Positions 1 to 8,968 of a stretch of DNA of 64,000 bases are shown piece by piece. The notes beneath the pieces were generated by a model. That model was not told where the DNA came from. It saw only the letters and a list, made by a program, of their open reading frames with translations, and ran no database searches. Positions within the stretch are counted from its first letter, which is position 1. The number at the start of each line of letters is the position of its first letter. Source of the DNA: Xanthocytophaga flava (GTDB lineage: Bacteria > Bacteroidota > Bacteroidia > Cytophagales > 172606-1); the NCBI GenBank assembly GCA_030068525.1, contig JASJOS010000019.1:1-64000 (forward strand). Reading direction: 5' to 3'. The position numbers and the translations under genes were made by a program.

Positions 1-109
1 TACTCTCTTTTCTTTGCTTAAAAAAACCTTTGTAAAATTTGGTTTTCTTATTTTGGATTCTTACTTTTACTTTACCACTCTTGTTTTTCTCTCTTTCAGA
101 ATCGGGATG

Positions 110-140
110 CAAAGGTAAGTTTCTTTTTATTCTCTGTCAA
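110..140 (-). promoter_or_regulatory. tandem rrn-type promoter, copy 1
   Basis: Read on the minus strand: TTGACA at 140-135, a 20-nt spacer, then TACCTTTG at 117-110, followed by CATCCCGATTC. This fits the Bacteroidota consensus TTG / TAnnTTTG. Two similar promoters lie upstream at the same spacing, with related start regions. Tandem strong promoters with a GAAAG/AAAAC-rich leader are typical of rRNA operons, so a 16S gene probably begins just outside the left edge. The sequence is seen; the rRNA target is inferred. Confidence 0.7.
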
Positions 141-263
141 GTGTTTTGTGAAAATTTATTTTTATTTTTTCACTACTTAACTTCCTTATCGCCTCTATCC
201 TTCACCTTATCCTACTTCTTCTGTTTTTTATTTCTTTCTTCGCCTTGTCAGCGAATTGGGATG

Positions 264-294
264 CAAAAGTAGAAGTTGTTTTTGATTACTGCAA
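264..294 (-). promoter_or_regulatory. tandem rrn-type promoter, copy 2
   Basis: Minus strand TTG at 294-292, 20 nt, then TACTTTTG at 271-264, followed by CATCCCAATTCGC. The start region matches copy 1 almost exactly (CATCCC(G/A)ATTC), so the pair probably arose by duplication. Confidence 0.65.
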
Positions 295-368
295 GAAAAA
301 TCTAAAATTTATTTTCTTTTTTTTTCTTGTTCTGCTCGTCTTCGACTCTTGATTTGCGAACAGGGTTA

Positions 369-399
369 CAAAAGTATATGACCCGCTTCTATTCTCCAA
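369..399 (-). promoter_or_regulatory. tandem rrn-type promoter, copy 3
   Basis: Minus strand TTG at 399-397, 20 nt, then TACTTTTG at 376-369, followed by TAACCCTGTTCGC. It is the most distal of three promoters pointing out of the left edge. Confidence 0.6.
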
Positions 400-576
400 A
401 TAATTTCAACTTTTTTATCTACTTTTCTTTATTTCTTTCGTTATGGCACTAAGCTACATTATATTATGTAAAATATCGTGTGTAAGGAAAATGTCAGATT
501 TTCAATTAGTTTGATTTTTTTCGCCATACTATTTTCCATTACATTCGCTGAACCATATCATACCATAATCTATATC

Positions 577-3500
577 ATGAAAAAAGTTGTCCTTATTTTT
601 TTAGGCGTAATTGTACTGCTATTGGGAGCAGCCTTTATTCTACCTATTATTTATAAAGATGAAATTAAGGCTAAGCTTGAGCAAGAGATTGCAAAGAAAG
701 TGAATGCCAAAGTATATTTCGATGCAGAAGGCTTTAGCGTGAGTCTTTTCAAGCATTTTCCCAATATTACAGCCTCTCTGGAAGATTTCGGAGTAGTCGG
801 TAAGGATGTATTTCGTAGTGACACTTTATTGGCAGTTCCTAAATTTCAGGTGACTGTTGATATTATGTCTGTCATCAGTGGCGATAAGATCAAAGTAAAG
901 GCGGTAGACCTGGAATCTCCCCGCATTTTAGCCAAAGTATTGAAAGATGGTAAAGCCAACTGGGACATCTATATAGCAGATACGACTCAAACAGAAGAAG
1001 TAGATACCAGTCAATCTAATGTGGCAGTGGGTATTGATAGCTGGTCTGTCACCAACGGACATATAATATATGATGACCGCAGTATTCCTGTATATACCAA
1101 AGTGGTAAATCTGAACCATACAGGTAGTGGAGACTTTGAGAAGGAAGTATTTGATATGAATAGTCAGACTTCTATTGACTCTCTGACAATAAATTTTGAT
1201 GGAGTGGAATATTTGTCAAAGAAAAAGGTAGATGCTGACATTACTTTAAGCATGGATCTGAAAAACTCTAAATATACATTCAAAGAGAATAATGTTAAAC
1301 TCAATGATTTTGCGTTAGGTTTTGATGGATGGTTTGCCATGCCAGACACTAACTACACAATGGATATCACCTTCAAAAGTAAAGACAATACATTTAAAAG
1401 TCTACTATCCATGGTGCCAGGTGTATATACTGAAAGCTTTAAAGATCTGGAAGCAAAAGGAGATATAGCATTCGATGGATATGTAAAAGGAACCTTTAAT
1501 GGTGTACAGATGCCTGGCTTCGGCTTGAACACTAAAATATCCAATGGTAGCATGAAATATTCAGCACTTCCTACTACTGTCAATAATATTAATGTAGACA
1601 TGAAAGTAGATGATGCCAGTGGTAACCTGGAGGATATTCTGGTAGACATTCAAAAATTCCACCTGGATCTGGGTAAAAATCCGGTTGATGGACGCTTTAA
1701 ACTGAAAGGGTTATCGAAATATGATATTGATACTCAAATAAAGGCTCAATTAAATCTGGCCGAACTGATTCAGATGTTTCCTATTGATGGCATGACACTG
1801 AAAGGGTTGTATGCAATAGATGTAAAAGCTAAAGGGGTATATGATACATTAGCTAAACGTATGCCTGCTGTTACAGCTGCTATGAGCCTGACCAACGGGT
1901 ATGTAAAAACCAGCCAGTTTCCTGCTCCTCTTGAACAAATGAATGTCAATGCTACTATTAATAATAGTACAGGTCAGATGAGAGACACCAAGATTAACGT
2001 AAGTAACTTCCGGATGATTCTGGAGGGAGAACCACTGGAAGCAAAAGCATATGTAGAAAATCTGGATGATTATACGTGGGATATTAAAGTTAAAGGTGGA
2101 GCTGATCTGACCAAAATGACAAAAATTTATCCTATAGAAGGAATGACTCTTACAGGTAGGGTATATGCAGATATTGAAACCAAAGGAAAGATGTCTGATG
2201 TAGATGCACAACGTTATGACAAACTGCCTACCAGTGGTTCTGCTCAGTTGACGAACTTTACCTACTCGACAAAGGATATGCCGACTGTTAAAATCACCAA
2301 AGCAGAAATGAGCTTTACTCCTCAGGAAATTAATCTTACTACATTTAATGGGTTCCTGGGTAAAAGTGATGTAGCCGCTACAGGTTCTATCTCCAACTAT
2401 ATCAACTATGTATTGCATGAGAATGCGGTTATAAAAGGAAACATGTCTTTTTCATCTACTAAATTTGATGTGAATGAGTGGATGGTAGATGATCCTAACA
2501 AACCCGCCACAGAAGATACACCATTGACTGTAGTTGAAATTCCTAAAAACATTGATTTCCGACTGGTGTCATCTCTTAAAGAAGTATTATATGACAACAT
2601 GAACCTGAAAGATATGGTAGGAACTATCATTGTGAAAGATGGAACAGTTCGGATGGAAAATCTGGCATTTAATACATTGGGAGGCAGCTTTATCGCTACT
2701 GGTGGGTATGACTCACGTGACATTAAAAAACCTGCTTATGATTTCAACTTAAAGATCAATAACTTAGCTATAGCTGAAGCATACCAGACATTCAATACAG
2801 TAAAAACCATGATGCCTATGGCACAATATATTGGTGGATCTGTAAATGTGCCAGAGTTTTCTATCAAAGGATTACTGAAACAGGATATGATGCCTGATAT
2901 GGCAACTGTAACCGGTGGCGGTATCCTGAAACTGGTGCAGGCTACATTGAAAGAATCTCCGGTAACCCAAGGCTTTGCAGCAGTAACTAAACTGAGTAAT
3001 ATCACGCCTGCAGAACTGAAGGATGTAATTTTATCTGCAAAGATTGAAAATGGCCGTGTTTCCTATCAGCCTTTTGATGTAAAATTGAAAGACTATGCAG
3101 CCAATGTTTCAGGAAGTAACGGATTAGATGGTTCACTGGATTATAAAGTAAAAGTGGATGTCCCTACAGGAAAGGTAGGAGCTCAGGTTACATCATTCTT
3201 AAGTTCTCAACTAAAGACACCTGTTACTAACCCTGAAAAGATTCAGTTGGATCTGGGTGTAGGTGGAACATTCAACAAACCTCAGATTAAAATTTTGGGT
3301 AGCAGTGCTACAGGGCAACTAAAAAGTGCGTTGACAGATAAAGCCAATGCAGAAGTAGACAAAGCAAAAGCGCAAGCACAAGCCGAACTGGAGAAGAAAA
3401 AGGCAGAGCTGGAACAAAAAGCTAAGGCTGAAGCTGAAGCTAAACTGAAGGCTGAACAGGATAAGATTAATGCAGAGATAGCCAAGCAGAAAAAGGAACT

Positions 3501-3609
3501 GGAAGAAAAAGCGGCGGCTGCAAAGAAAAAAGCGGAAGAGGAAGCTAAAAATAAACTGAAGTCATTATTTAACAAAGGGACTTCTACAAAGGATACAACG
3601 AAGAAATAA
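577..3609 (+). CDS. AsmA-like envelope protein
   Basis: About 1010 aa. An N-terminal membrane anchor (residues about 4-26) is followed by a long beta-rich region with recurring short blocks such as LTGRVYADIETKGK and MTLKGLYAIDVKAKG, as in AsmA/TamB-like proteins of the cell envelope. These are thought to help lipid or outer-membrane protein traffic. The last 90 residues (from about 914) are a Lys/Glu/Ala-rich coiled coil, longer than usual for the family. The ATG at 577 is chosen because it precedes MKKVVLIFLG, a typical anchor; the reading frame stays open upstream to 478. Alone in its transcript, with a terminator just downstream. Confidence 0.85.
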   Translation: MKKVVLIFLGVIVLLLGAAFILPIIYKDEIKAKLEQEIAKKVNAKVYFDAEGFSVSLFKHFPNITASLEDFGVVGKDVFRSDTLLAVPKFQVTVDIMSVISGDKIKVKAVDLESPRILAKVLKDGKANWDIYIADTTQTEEVDTSQSNVAVGIDSWSVTNGHIIYDDRSIPVYTKVVNLNHTGSGDFEKEVFDMNSQTSIDSLTINFDGVEYLSKKKVDADITLSMDLKNSKYTFKENNVKLNDFALGFDGWFAMPDTNYTMDITFKSKDNTFKSLLSMVPGVYTESFKDLEAKGDIAFDGYVKGTFNGVQMPGFGLNTKISNGSMKYSALPTTVNNINVDMKVDDASGNLEDILVDIQKFHLDLGKNPVDGRFKLKGLSKYDIDTQIKAQLNLAELIQMFPIDGMTLKGLYAIDVKAKGVYDTLAKRMPAVTAAMSLTNGYVKTSQFPAPLEQMNVNATINNSTGQMRDTKINVSNFRMILEGEPLEAKAYVENLDDYTWDIKVKGGADLTKMTKIYPIEGMTLTGRVYADIETKGKMSDVDAQRYDKLPTSGSAQLTNFTYSTKDMPTVKITKAEMSFTPQEINLTTFNGFLGKSDVAATGSISNYINYVLHENAVIKGNMSFSSTKFDVNEWMVDDPNKPATEDTPLTVVEIPKNIDFRLVSSLKEVLYDNMNLKDMVGTIIVKDGTVRMENLAFNTLGGSFIATGGYDSRDIKKPAYDFNLKINNLAIAEAYQTFNTVKTMMPMAQYIGGSVNVPEFSIKGLLKQDMMPDMATVTGGGILKLVQATLKESPVTQGFAAVTKLSNITPAELKDVILSAKIENGRVSYQPFDVKLKDYAANVSGSNGLDGSLDYKVKVDVPTGKVGAQVTSFLSSQLKTPVTNPEKIQLDLGVGGTFNKPQIKILGSSATGQLKSALTDKANAEVDKAKAQAQAELEKKKAELEQKAKAEAEAKLKAEQDKINAEIAKQKKELEEKAAAAKKKAEEEAKNKLKSLFNKGTSTKDTTKK

Positions 3610-3632
3610 TGTATCATTGAGAACATAAACCT

Positions 3633-3664
3633 AAATGCCCGGCTATAAAGTCGGGCATTTTTTA
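3633..3664 (+). terminator. rho-independent terminator
   Basis: Stem AAATGCCCG / CGGGCATTT followed by a T run. Ends the AsmA-like transcript. Confidence 0.85.
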
Positions 3665-3771
3665 TTTGTATCAGGAAAACGCCCTATATCCTCAAGCTTT
3701 ACAATAATGGAAATGCACGTATGGCAAAGCATGCCAAAAATTTTGTTGCACCTAGTTCTATATACAAACAG

Positions 3772-4040
3772 TTTTGCGGTGAATTCCAATCAGATTTTGG
3801 TTTTGCGGTGAGTTATGCGCAAGAGAAAAAAATGATCGGAGTTCTAGTCAAAAAATAGTTTGCGGTGAATTATGCACAAACTAAAAAGTGACTGCAACTC
3901 TGGTCAAAATAAAAGGTGATCGGAGTTATGCATACTTTGTTCACTACGTGGTGGCACAATCTTGCCTTTATCAAAAGAGATTTTGTCATGAACTATGCGC
4001 AAACTAAAAACCTGGAGTTAGTTATGCTCAAAAGATACAA
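3772..4040. repeat. degenerate short repeats
   Basis: TTTGCGGTGA occurs at about 3773, 3801 and 3859. Two of these continue as (A/G)(A/G)TTATGC(A/G)CAA followed by A-rich sequence and (C/T)TGGTCAAAA or TAGTCAAAA. Further pieces (GTTATGCATAC, ACTATGCGCAAACTAAAAA, AGTTATGCTCAAAAG) follow to 4030. No gene is convincing here. The block looks like decayed copies of one 55-60 bp unit. Confidence 0.5.
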
Positions 4041-4180
4041 TTCCAGAAGTTGCCAGCCTTGTCATCCCTATTTCGACCTGGTAGAAAATCCTTTTAGGGA
4101 GACAAAAGTTTTTAGGATCTGTTTTACTTACTAATATTTCCTTTCTGGGTTCAAGGGCAATCGCATAGCCTATTTATAAG

Positions 4181-4388
4181 GGGTCAGAAGGGTAAGATGT
4201 TTAGGGCTAAACGGTAGCAGAAGAATGGGGGCAGAAAGGGTTAGTATATTCTATATTTATTATTTTCTTTTTATATAATATATATAACACACGTAGTATA
4301 GAAAATATTCTTACCCCTTCTTACCCTAACTGATTATCAGTACTTTACATCTGACCCGCAACTAACCCGCTTCTTACCCTTCTGACCC
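4181..4388. repeat. palindromic module 1
   Basis: A perfect 16-bp inverted repeat, GGGTCAGAAGGGTAAG (4181-4196) and its complement (4373-4388), flanks an AT-rich core (4230-4310). The right side has several (C)TTACCC and TGACCCGC repeats. No open frame. Origin unknown; it may be a miniature element or a replication or recombination relic. Confidence 0.55.
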
Positions 4389-4744
4389 GCATTTGATAGT
4401 ATGGCATTCTTATAACTTTTCTGGAAAGAACTCTGTAAATAAAGACTCCTTACTGTTCTCCTATAAGGATCTTACCCTCTCGGTCCTTCTGTAAGAATCT
4501 TGTGACAAATAGAATTATGTTTGGTTTTTGAGAAAAAAAATACTTTCCAAAAGAAAGGTCTCATTTTTATTATACCTGTCTCGCTGTAGCAGGAAGATCC
4601 TTCCTAGAGCACAGAAAGAAGAAAATAATTCTTTCCAAAGGAGCAAAAATGAATACAAAAAGAAGAGAAGAACTTTCTTACTTTACTAGTACTGGATTCC
4701 TCAATCCCTTAAAAACTACTACAGTTAAAGACCTGTTACTCTTT

Positions 4745-4998
4745 CTACACTTGGCTACACTTGTGGTTACAGCATAACAAACTGATAATGAAAAAAGTAA
4801 CACCGGATACACAGTTTTGCCATTTTTCGCAGAAGTCCCTAAGAAGAATAGAGCAATAGCTATCCCCCTTTATATATAGTATTATACTATACTAAAACAT
4901 GTGTATAGAAGAAATCAGTGTAACTCATGTAACTCTCTTCACTTACAATCATTTAGTAGTGTGCCTATAACTGTAACCCTGTGTAACCAAGTGTAACG
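4745..4998. repeat. palindromic module 2
   Basis: An imperfect inverted repeat of about 28 bp: the left arm contains GGCTACACTTGTGGTTACAG (4753-4772) and the right arm CTGTAACCCTGTGTAACC (4971-4988). Direct GTGTAAC repeats and an AT-rich centre (4870-4900) lie within. The layout is the same as module 1 although the sequence differs. No gene was seen between 3665 and 5190. Confidence 0.5.
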
Positions 4999-5195
4999 AA
5001 TCCTCTACCCTATCTATCTGATAGCGCTGTAATTCAGTACTTTCTTTATCCTATTTTTCCAAATCCGATATATACCACTTTACGTATCTATCTTATTGGC
5101 GTACAGGGAATGATTTTTGTTAAACTAAAATAAGAACATAGTTAAACAAAATAGAAAGCAAATAAGGTCTTACAATAAAAAAATATCATATTATC

Positions 5196-5227
5196 TTGTT
5201 ATTTTGTTTAATGTTGATTTATATTTG
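5196..5227 (+). promoter_or_regulatory. promoter of sigma factor/crt genes
   Basis: TTG at 5196-5198, 21-nt spacer, TATATTTG at 5220-5227. It places the transcript start near 5234, downstream of an in-frame ATG at 5204, and so supports the ATG at 5267 as the true start. Confidence 0.65.
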
Positions 5228-5266
5228 TTAAACAAAACTTTTATCTCACTTTTAACTCGAAGCCCT

Positions 5267-5776
5267 ATGACTGCCTTAGAGTTTTCCTGTTCCATTGGTA
5301 AAATGGCTAAATCACTTAAGCCTTTTGCTGTACGATTAACCAAAGATGTTGAAGATGCAAATGACCTTTTGCAGGAAACTTTGCTAAAAGCCTATATCAA
5401 TCGTGAGAAATTTGCAGAAGGCACAAACCTGAAAGCCTGGTTGTTCACGATCATGAAAAACACCTTTATTACAAACTATCAACGTATTGTAAAGAGGAAT
5501 ACATTCATCGACAATACAAACAATCTTCATTACATTAATTCAACAAACGCAACCACTTACAATCTAGCCTACTCTTCATTTGCACTAGAAGACATCAATC
5601 GGGCATTACAACTAGTGGATGAAACCTATCGAACGCCGTTCATTATGTATTTTAAAGGGTTCAAGTATCATGAGATTGCAGAAAAACTGCAGATTCCAAT
5701 AGGTACAGTAAAGAATCGTATACATATTGCACGCAAGGAACTCAAGGACCACCTGAAAGTATACGCTTACCAATAG
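5267..5776 (+). CDS. ECF-type RNA polymerase sigma factor
   Basis: 169 aa from the ATG at 5267. Sigma region 2 is at about residues 12-75 (VEDANDLLQETLLKAY, then NLKAWLFTIMKNTFI) and region 4 at about 110-165 (helix-turn-helix GTVKNRIHIARKEL). No anti-sigma gene is adjacent. It lies 150 nt before crtI. Sigma factors of this kind often head carotenoid clusters in Bacteroidota, so control of crtI/crtB is likely but inferred. Confidence 0.85.
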   Translation: MTALEFSCSIGKMAKSLKPFAVRLTKDVEDANDLLQETLLKAYINREKFAEGTNLKAWLFTIMKNTFITNYQRIVKRNTFIDNTNNLHYINSTNATTYNLAYSSFALEDINRALQLVDETYRTPFIMYFKGFKYHEIAEKLQIPIGTVKNRIHIARKELKDHLKVYAYQ

Positions 5777-5928
5777 TAAACTGATAAACCCAGGGTAGAA
5801 ACCTAGGTTTACTTTGTGTAAGCTTTATATAGTTAGAGAAATATCTTTTTTTAAACTTTCTGGTGTAATTTGAGTTTTAGCATTACATTGGTTTACCTGT
5901 TCAATATTCCAATCATTTTTCATTGAGT

Positions 5929-7398
5929 ATGAAGAAAGTAATTGTCATCGGGGCTGGATTTGCAGGTATTTCGGCTGCGACATGTCTTGCAAACGACGGT
6001 TTTGAAGTGACTGTGCTTGAAAAAAACAGCACTCCTGGTGGCAGAGCACGTATTTTTCAGGCAGAAGGCTTTACATTTGATATGGGTCCCAGCTGGTACT
6101 GGATGCCAGATGTATTTGAAGGATACTTCCAGCGCTTTGGAAAAAAAACGTCTGATTATTATCAATTAATACGCCTTGACCCATCATATTCTGTTATTTT
6201 TTCTGAGAATGATGTTATTAACCTACCTGCTGGTACTGACAAAATAGCTCAGCTATTTGAGATGATGGAACCGGGTAGTGGAAAGCAGCTCAAAGAATTT
6301 CTGGAACAGGCGGCCTATAAGTATCAGGTAGGAATGAATCAGTTTGTCTGGAAACCCAGCAAGAGCATCAGTGAGTTTCTGAGTATGAAACTACTCATTG
6401 ATGTGGTTAAGCTGGATGTACTTCAATCTTTTCATACGCATATCCGGAAGTATTTTCATAATGAGAAAATACTGAAGCTGATGGAGTTTCCGATTCTTTT
6501 CCTGGGAGCTATTCCACAGAATACACCGGCTATGTACAGTCTGATGAACTACGCAGAAATCAGTATGGGAACCTGGTATCCTATGGGAGGCATGCATGAA
6601 ATCGTCAAAGGCATGGTGAAACTGGCAGAGGAGAAAGGGGTTAAATTCCTTTTTAATGAGAACGTACAGCAGGTTGTAGTAGAAAACAAAAATGTAAGTC
6701 GGGTAATTACTCAATCCAATACACATGAAGCAGATGTGGTAGTAGCAGGAGCAGATTACCATCATATAGACGCAGATGTGTTAGGACCAGGTATACGTAA
6801 TTATGAGGAGAATTACTGGAAAGAACGTGTAATGGCCCCCTCCTCTTTACTATTTTATCTGGGAATCAATAAACGCATTCCACGATTACAGCATCATAAT
6901 CTGTTTTTTGATGAGGATTTTACAGTTCATGCGCACGAGATTTATACAGAACCGCAATGGCCAAGTAAACCCTTATTTTATGTTTCGGCTCCTAGTAAAA
7001 CCGATCCTACAGTAGCACCGGAAGGATACGAAAATCTTTTCCTTCTCATTCCTGTTGCGCCTGATTTGACTGATACTGAGGATATCCGTGAAAAATACTA
7101 TCATATGGTCATGGATAGGCTGGAAAAGTACACAGGTTGCTCTATACGTGACTCAGTCGTTTTTAAAAGAAGCTATGCCCATAGTGACTTCAAAAATGAC
7201 TATAATGCTTTTCGGGGCAATGCCTACGGACTAGCGAATACTCTTATGCAGACTGCTTTTCTGAAACCTGTACTTAAAAATAAAAACATCCAAAACTGGT
7301 ATTATACAGGTCAGCTTACAGTGCCTGGCCCAGGGGTCCCCCCTTCATTGATATCAGGTCAGGTAGTCGCTTCGGAGGTTGTCAGAGAGTTTGGCTAA
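5929..7398 (+). CDS. crtI: phytoene desaturase
   Basis: 489 aa, normal for CrtI. The N-terminal FAD-binding fold shows VIVIGAGFAGISAATCL (residues 4-20). The C-terminal CrtI signature YYTGQLTVPGPGVPPSLISG follows near residue 465. It desaturates phytoene toward lycopene, the first coloured carotenoids. The ATG at 5929 directly precedes KKVIVIGAG; a TTG two codons upstream is less likely. crtB follows after 58 nt, so the two genes are probably co-transcribed. Confidence 0.93.
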   Translation: MKKVIVIGAGFAGISAATCLANDGFEVTVLEKNSTPGGRARIFQAEGFTFDMGPSWYWMPDVFEGYFQRFGKKTSDYYQLIRLDPSYSVIFSENDVINLPAGTDKIAQLFEMMEPGSGKQLKEFLEQAAYKYQVGMNQFVWKPSKSISEFLSMKLLIDVVKLDVLQSFHTHIRKYFHNEKILKLMEFPILFLGAIPQNTPAMYSLMNYAEISMGTWYPMGGMHEIVKGMVKLAEEKGVKFLFNENVQQVVVENKNVSRVITQSNTHEADVVVAGADYHHIDADVLGPGIRNYEENYWKERVMAPSSLLFYLGINKRIPRLQHHNLFFDEDFTVHAHEIYTEPQWPSKPLFYVSAPSKTDPTVAPEGYENLFLLIPVAPDLTDTEDIREKYYHMVMDRLEKYTGCSIRDSVVFKRSYAHSDFKNDYNAFRGNAYGLANTLMQTAFLKPVLKNKNIQNWYYTGQLTVPGPGVPPSLISGQVVASEVVREFG

Positions 7399-7456
7399 TT
7401 CATCCATTGAAAAATCCTGATTCCACTACTTCCCTATCAAACACTTACTTGAATTT

Positions 7457-8290
7457 ATGCAACTTTACGATCAAACAACTTTTGAGTGCAGTAAGCTAAT
7501 CACTAAGTGTTACAGCACTTCCTTCACTTTAGGTATAAAAACCCTGGATAAGGAATTTCATCTTCCTATCTATGCTATTTATGGTTTTGTCCGGTATGCG
7601 GATGAAATCGTAGATACCTTTCATGGCTTTGATAAGAAATCCTTACTTGAACGGTTCAAAGCGGACACCTATAGAGCACTAGAAGAAAAAATCAGTCTGA
7701 ATCCTGTATTACACTCTTTTCAGACAGTGGTACATGAGTATGGTATAGAATATAACCTGATTGATGCCTTTCTTAAGAGTATGGAAATGGATCTGTACGA
7801 AACCTCTTACACACGACAAGGCTATGAAGAGTATATTTATGGTTCGGCAGAAGTGGTAGGCTTAATGTGTCTTTATGTTTTTTGCAAAAACGACAAAGAA
7901 AAATACCAACAATTGAAATCCTCCGCGCAACGACTGGGAGCAGCCTTCCAGAAAGTAAACTTTTTGAGAGATCTGAAGAGTGATTATATAGACCGCGGAC
8001 GGGTTTATTTCCCCGGAATTGACTTTACAATCTTTAACGGCAAAGCCAAAGATACCATAGAAGCAGATATACAGGCTGATTTTGATGCTGCTTACGAAGG
8101 CATTAAGCAGTTGCCCAGCGGTGCAAAATGGGGTGTCTACCTTGCTTACATTTATTATAAGGCTCTCTTTAAAAAGATCAAACGATTGCCTGCTTCTCAG
8201 ATTATGCAGGAACGTATCCGTATTCCGGACCCACTAAAGCTTGTATTATGGGTGCAAACATATTGCAAACATAAAATCAACTACCTATAA
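7457..8290 (+). CDS. crtB: phytoene synthase
   Basis: 277 aa, typical length. Both aspartate-rich motifs of squalene/phytoene synthases are present: YADEIVDTF near residue 46 and NFLRDLKSDYIDRGR near residue 170. It condenses two geranylgeranyl diphosphates to phytoene, the substrate of the neighbouring CrtI. No cyclase or hydroxylase gene follows, so the later carotenoid steps must lie elsewhere. Confidence 0.93.
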   Translation: MQLYDQTTFECSKLITKCYSTSFTLGIKTLDKEFHLPIYAIYGFVRYADEIVDTFHGFDKKSLLERFKADTYRALEEKISLNPVLHSFQTVVHEYGIEYNLIDAFLKSMEMDLYETSYTRQGYEEYIYGSAEVVGLMCLYVFCKNDKEKYQQLKSSAQRLGAAFQKVNFLRDLKSDYIDRGRVYFPGIDFTIFNGKAKDTIEADIQADFDAAYEGIKQLPSGAKWGVYLAYIYYKALFKKIKRLPASQIMQERIRIPDPLKLVLWVQTYCKHKINYL

Positions 8291-8421
8291 TCAGATGAGT
8301 GGTAGTAATGGTTGTAGAAACCATCTTACATATCTCATCTGCCTCAACAGCATCTTATTTCTCTATTTTGTCTGGATGGGAAGATATTCATACTAAACAA
8401 ATGTTAAAAAACAATAAAAAT

Positions 8422-8453
8422 TTGTTTTTTAACTATCTATAGGCTTATATTTG
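8422..8453 (+). promoter_or_regulatory. promoter overlapping a start codon
   Basis: TTG at 8422-8424, 21 nt, TATATTTG at 8446-8453. The predicted start site falls at or next to the ATG at 8459, so the mRNA would be leaderless, or translation begins at the internal ATG at 8495. Confidence 0.6.
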
Positions 8454-8458
8454 TAAGT

Positions 8459-8887
8459 ATGCGTCTTCTTATCCATAAAATAGTGGCGTTCTTCATGCTG
8501 GGAGTGATTTTCACTGTCAGCACTGGCATGGGCTTTATTGAGCACTCCTGCCAGATGAAAGAAGAGAAAGTTATTGTTTTATCCAAGAAGAAAAGCTGTT
8601 GCTCTGCCAAAACAAGCTGTGAGCAACCGACCTCTCAATCTCAGACAACCTTCAAAAAGCCAGCCTGCTGTGAAGATAAAACAGTTTACCTGCATATTGA
8701 TCTGGCTGGATACTCCCAAAAGCTGACTAAATTTATCAGTCTGGCTTTTACGGCTGTTGTTCAGAACTTCTTTACCCTTGTACACAAGCTTGTAATCAGT
8801 GAAGAAGAAGCTTGTGGATATACCAATACATCTCCCCCACAAACTGGCAGGGATACCCTGACCAAAAAGAGAACCCTCCAGATTTAG
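8459..8887 (+). CDS. HYC_CC_PP-like small metal-associated protein
   Basis: 142 aa. An N-terminal hydrophobic segment (residues 8-27) is followed by EHSCQMK, SCCSAKTSC and ACCEDK and, near the C-terminus, TSPPQTGRD. This is the pattern of Cys motifs and a PP motif for which the Bacteroidota HYC_CC_PP family is named. Function is unknown, but members sit beside TonB receptors and heavy-metal-binding proteins, as here. A role in copper handling is inferred from context. The first ATG lies almost on the promoter. Confidence 0.7.
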   Translation: MRLLIHKIVAFFMLGVIFTVSTGMGFIEHSCQMKEEKVIVLSKKKSCCSAKTSCEQPTSQSQTTFKKPACCEDKTVYLHIDLAGYSQKLTKFISLAFTAVVQNFFTLVHKLVISEEEACGYTNTSPPQTGRDTLTKKRTLQI

Positions 8888-8968
8888 TAGAATGAAGTAA
8901 TAGGCTCTCACGTCCTGATAGTTCAGGATGCGTATTATCTATTTATTTCATATTCACTCTACTCTACA

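Noticed and set aside
3282-3626. Antisense open frame within the AsmA-like gene
   Set aside because: A Ser/Phe/Ala-rich shadow of the Lys/Glu-rich coiled coil on the other strand.
4181-4998. CRISPR array
   Set aside because: Repeats are short, inverted and irregular, without uniform spacers or cas genes.
5204-5266. Longer N-terminus of the sigma factor (ATG at 5204)
   Set aside because: The promoter -7 box at 5220-5227 lies inside this extension, so it would not be transcribed.
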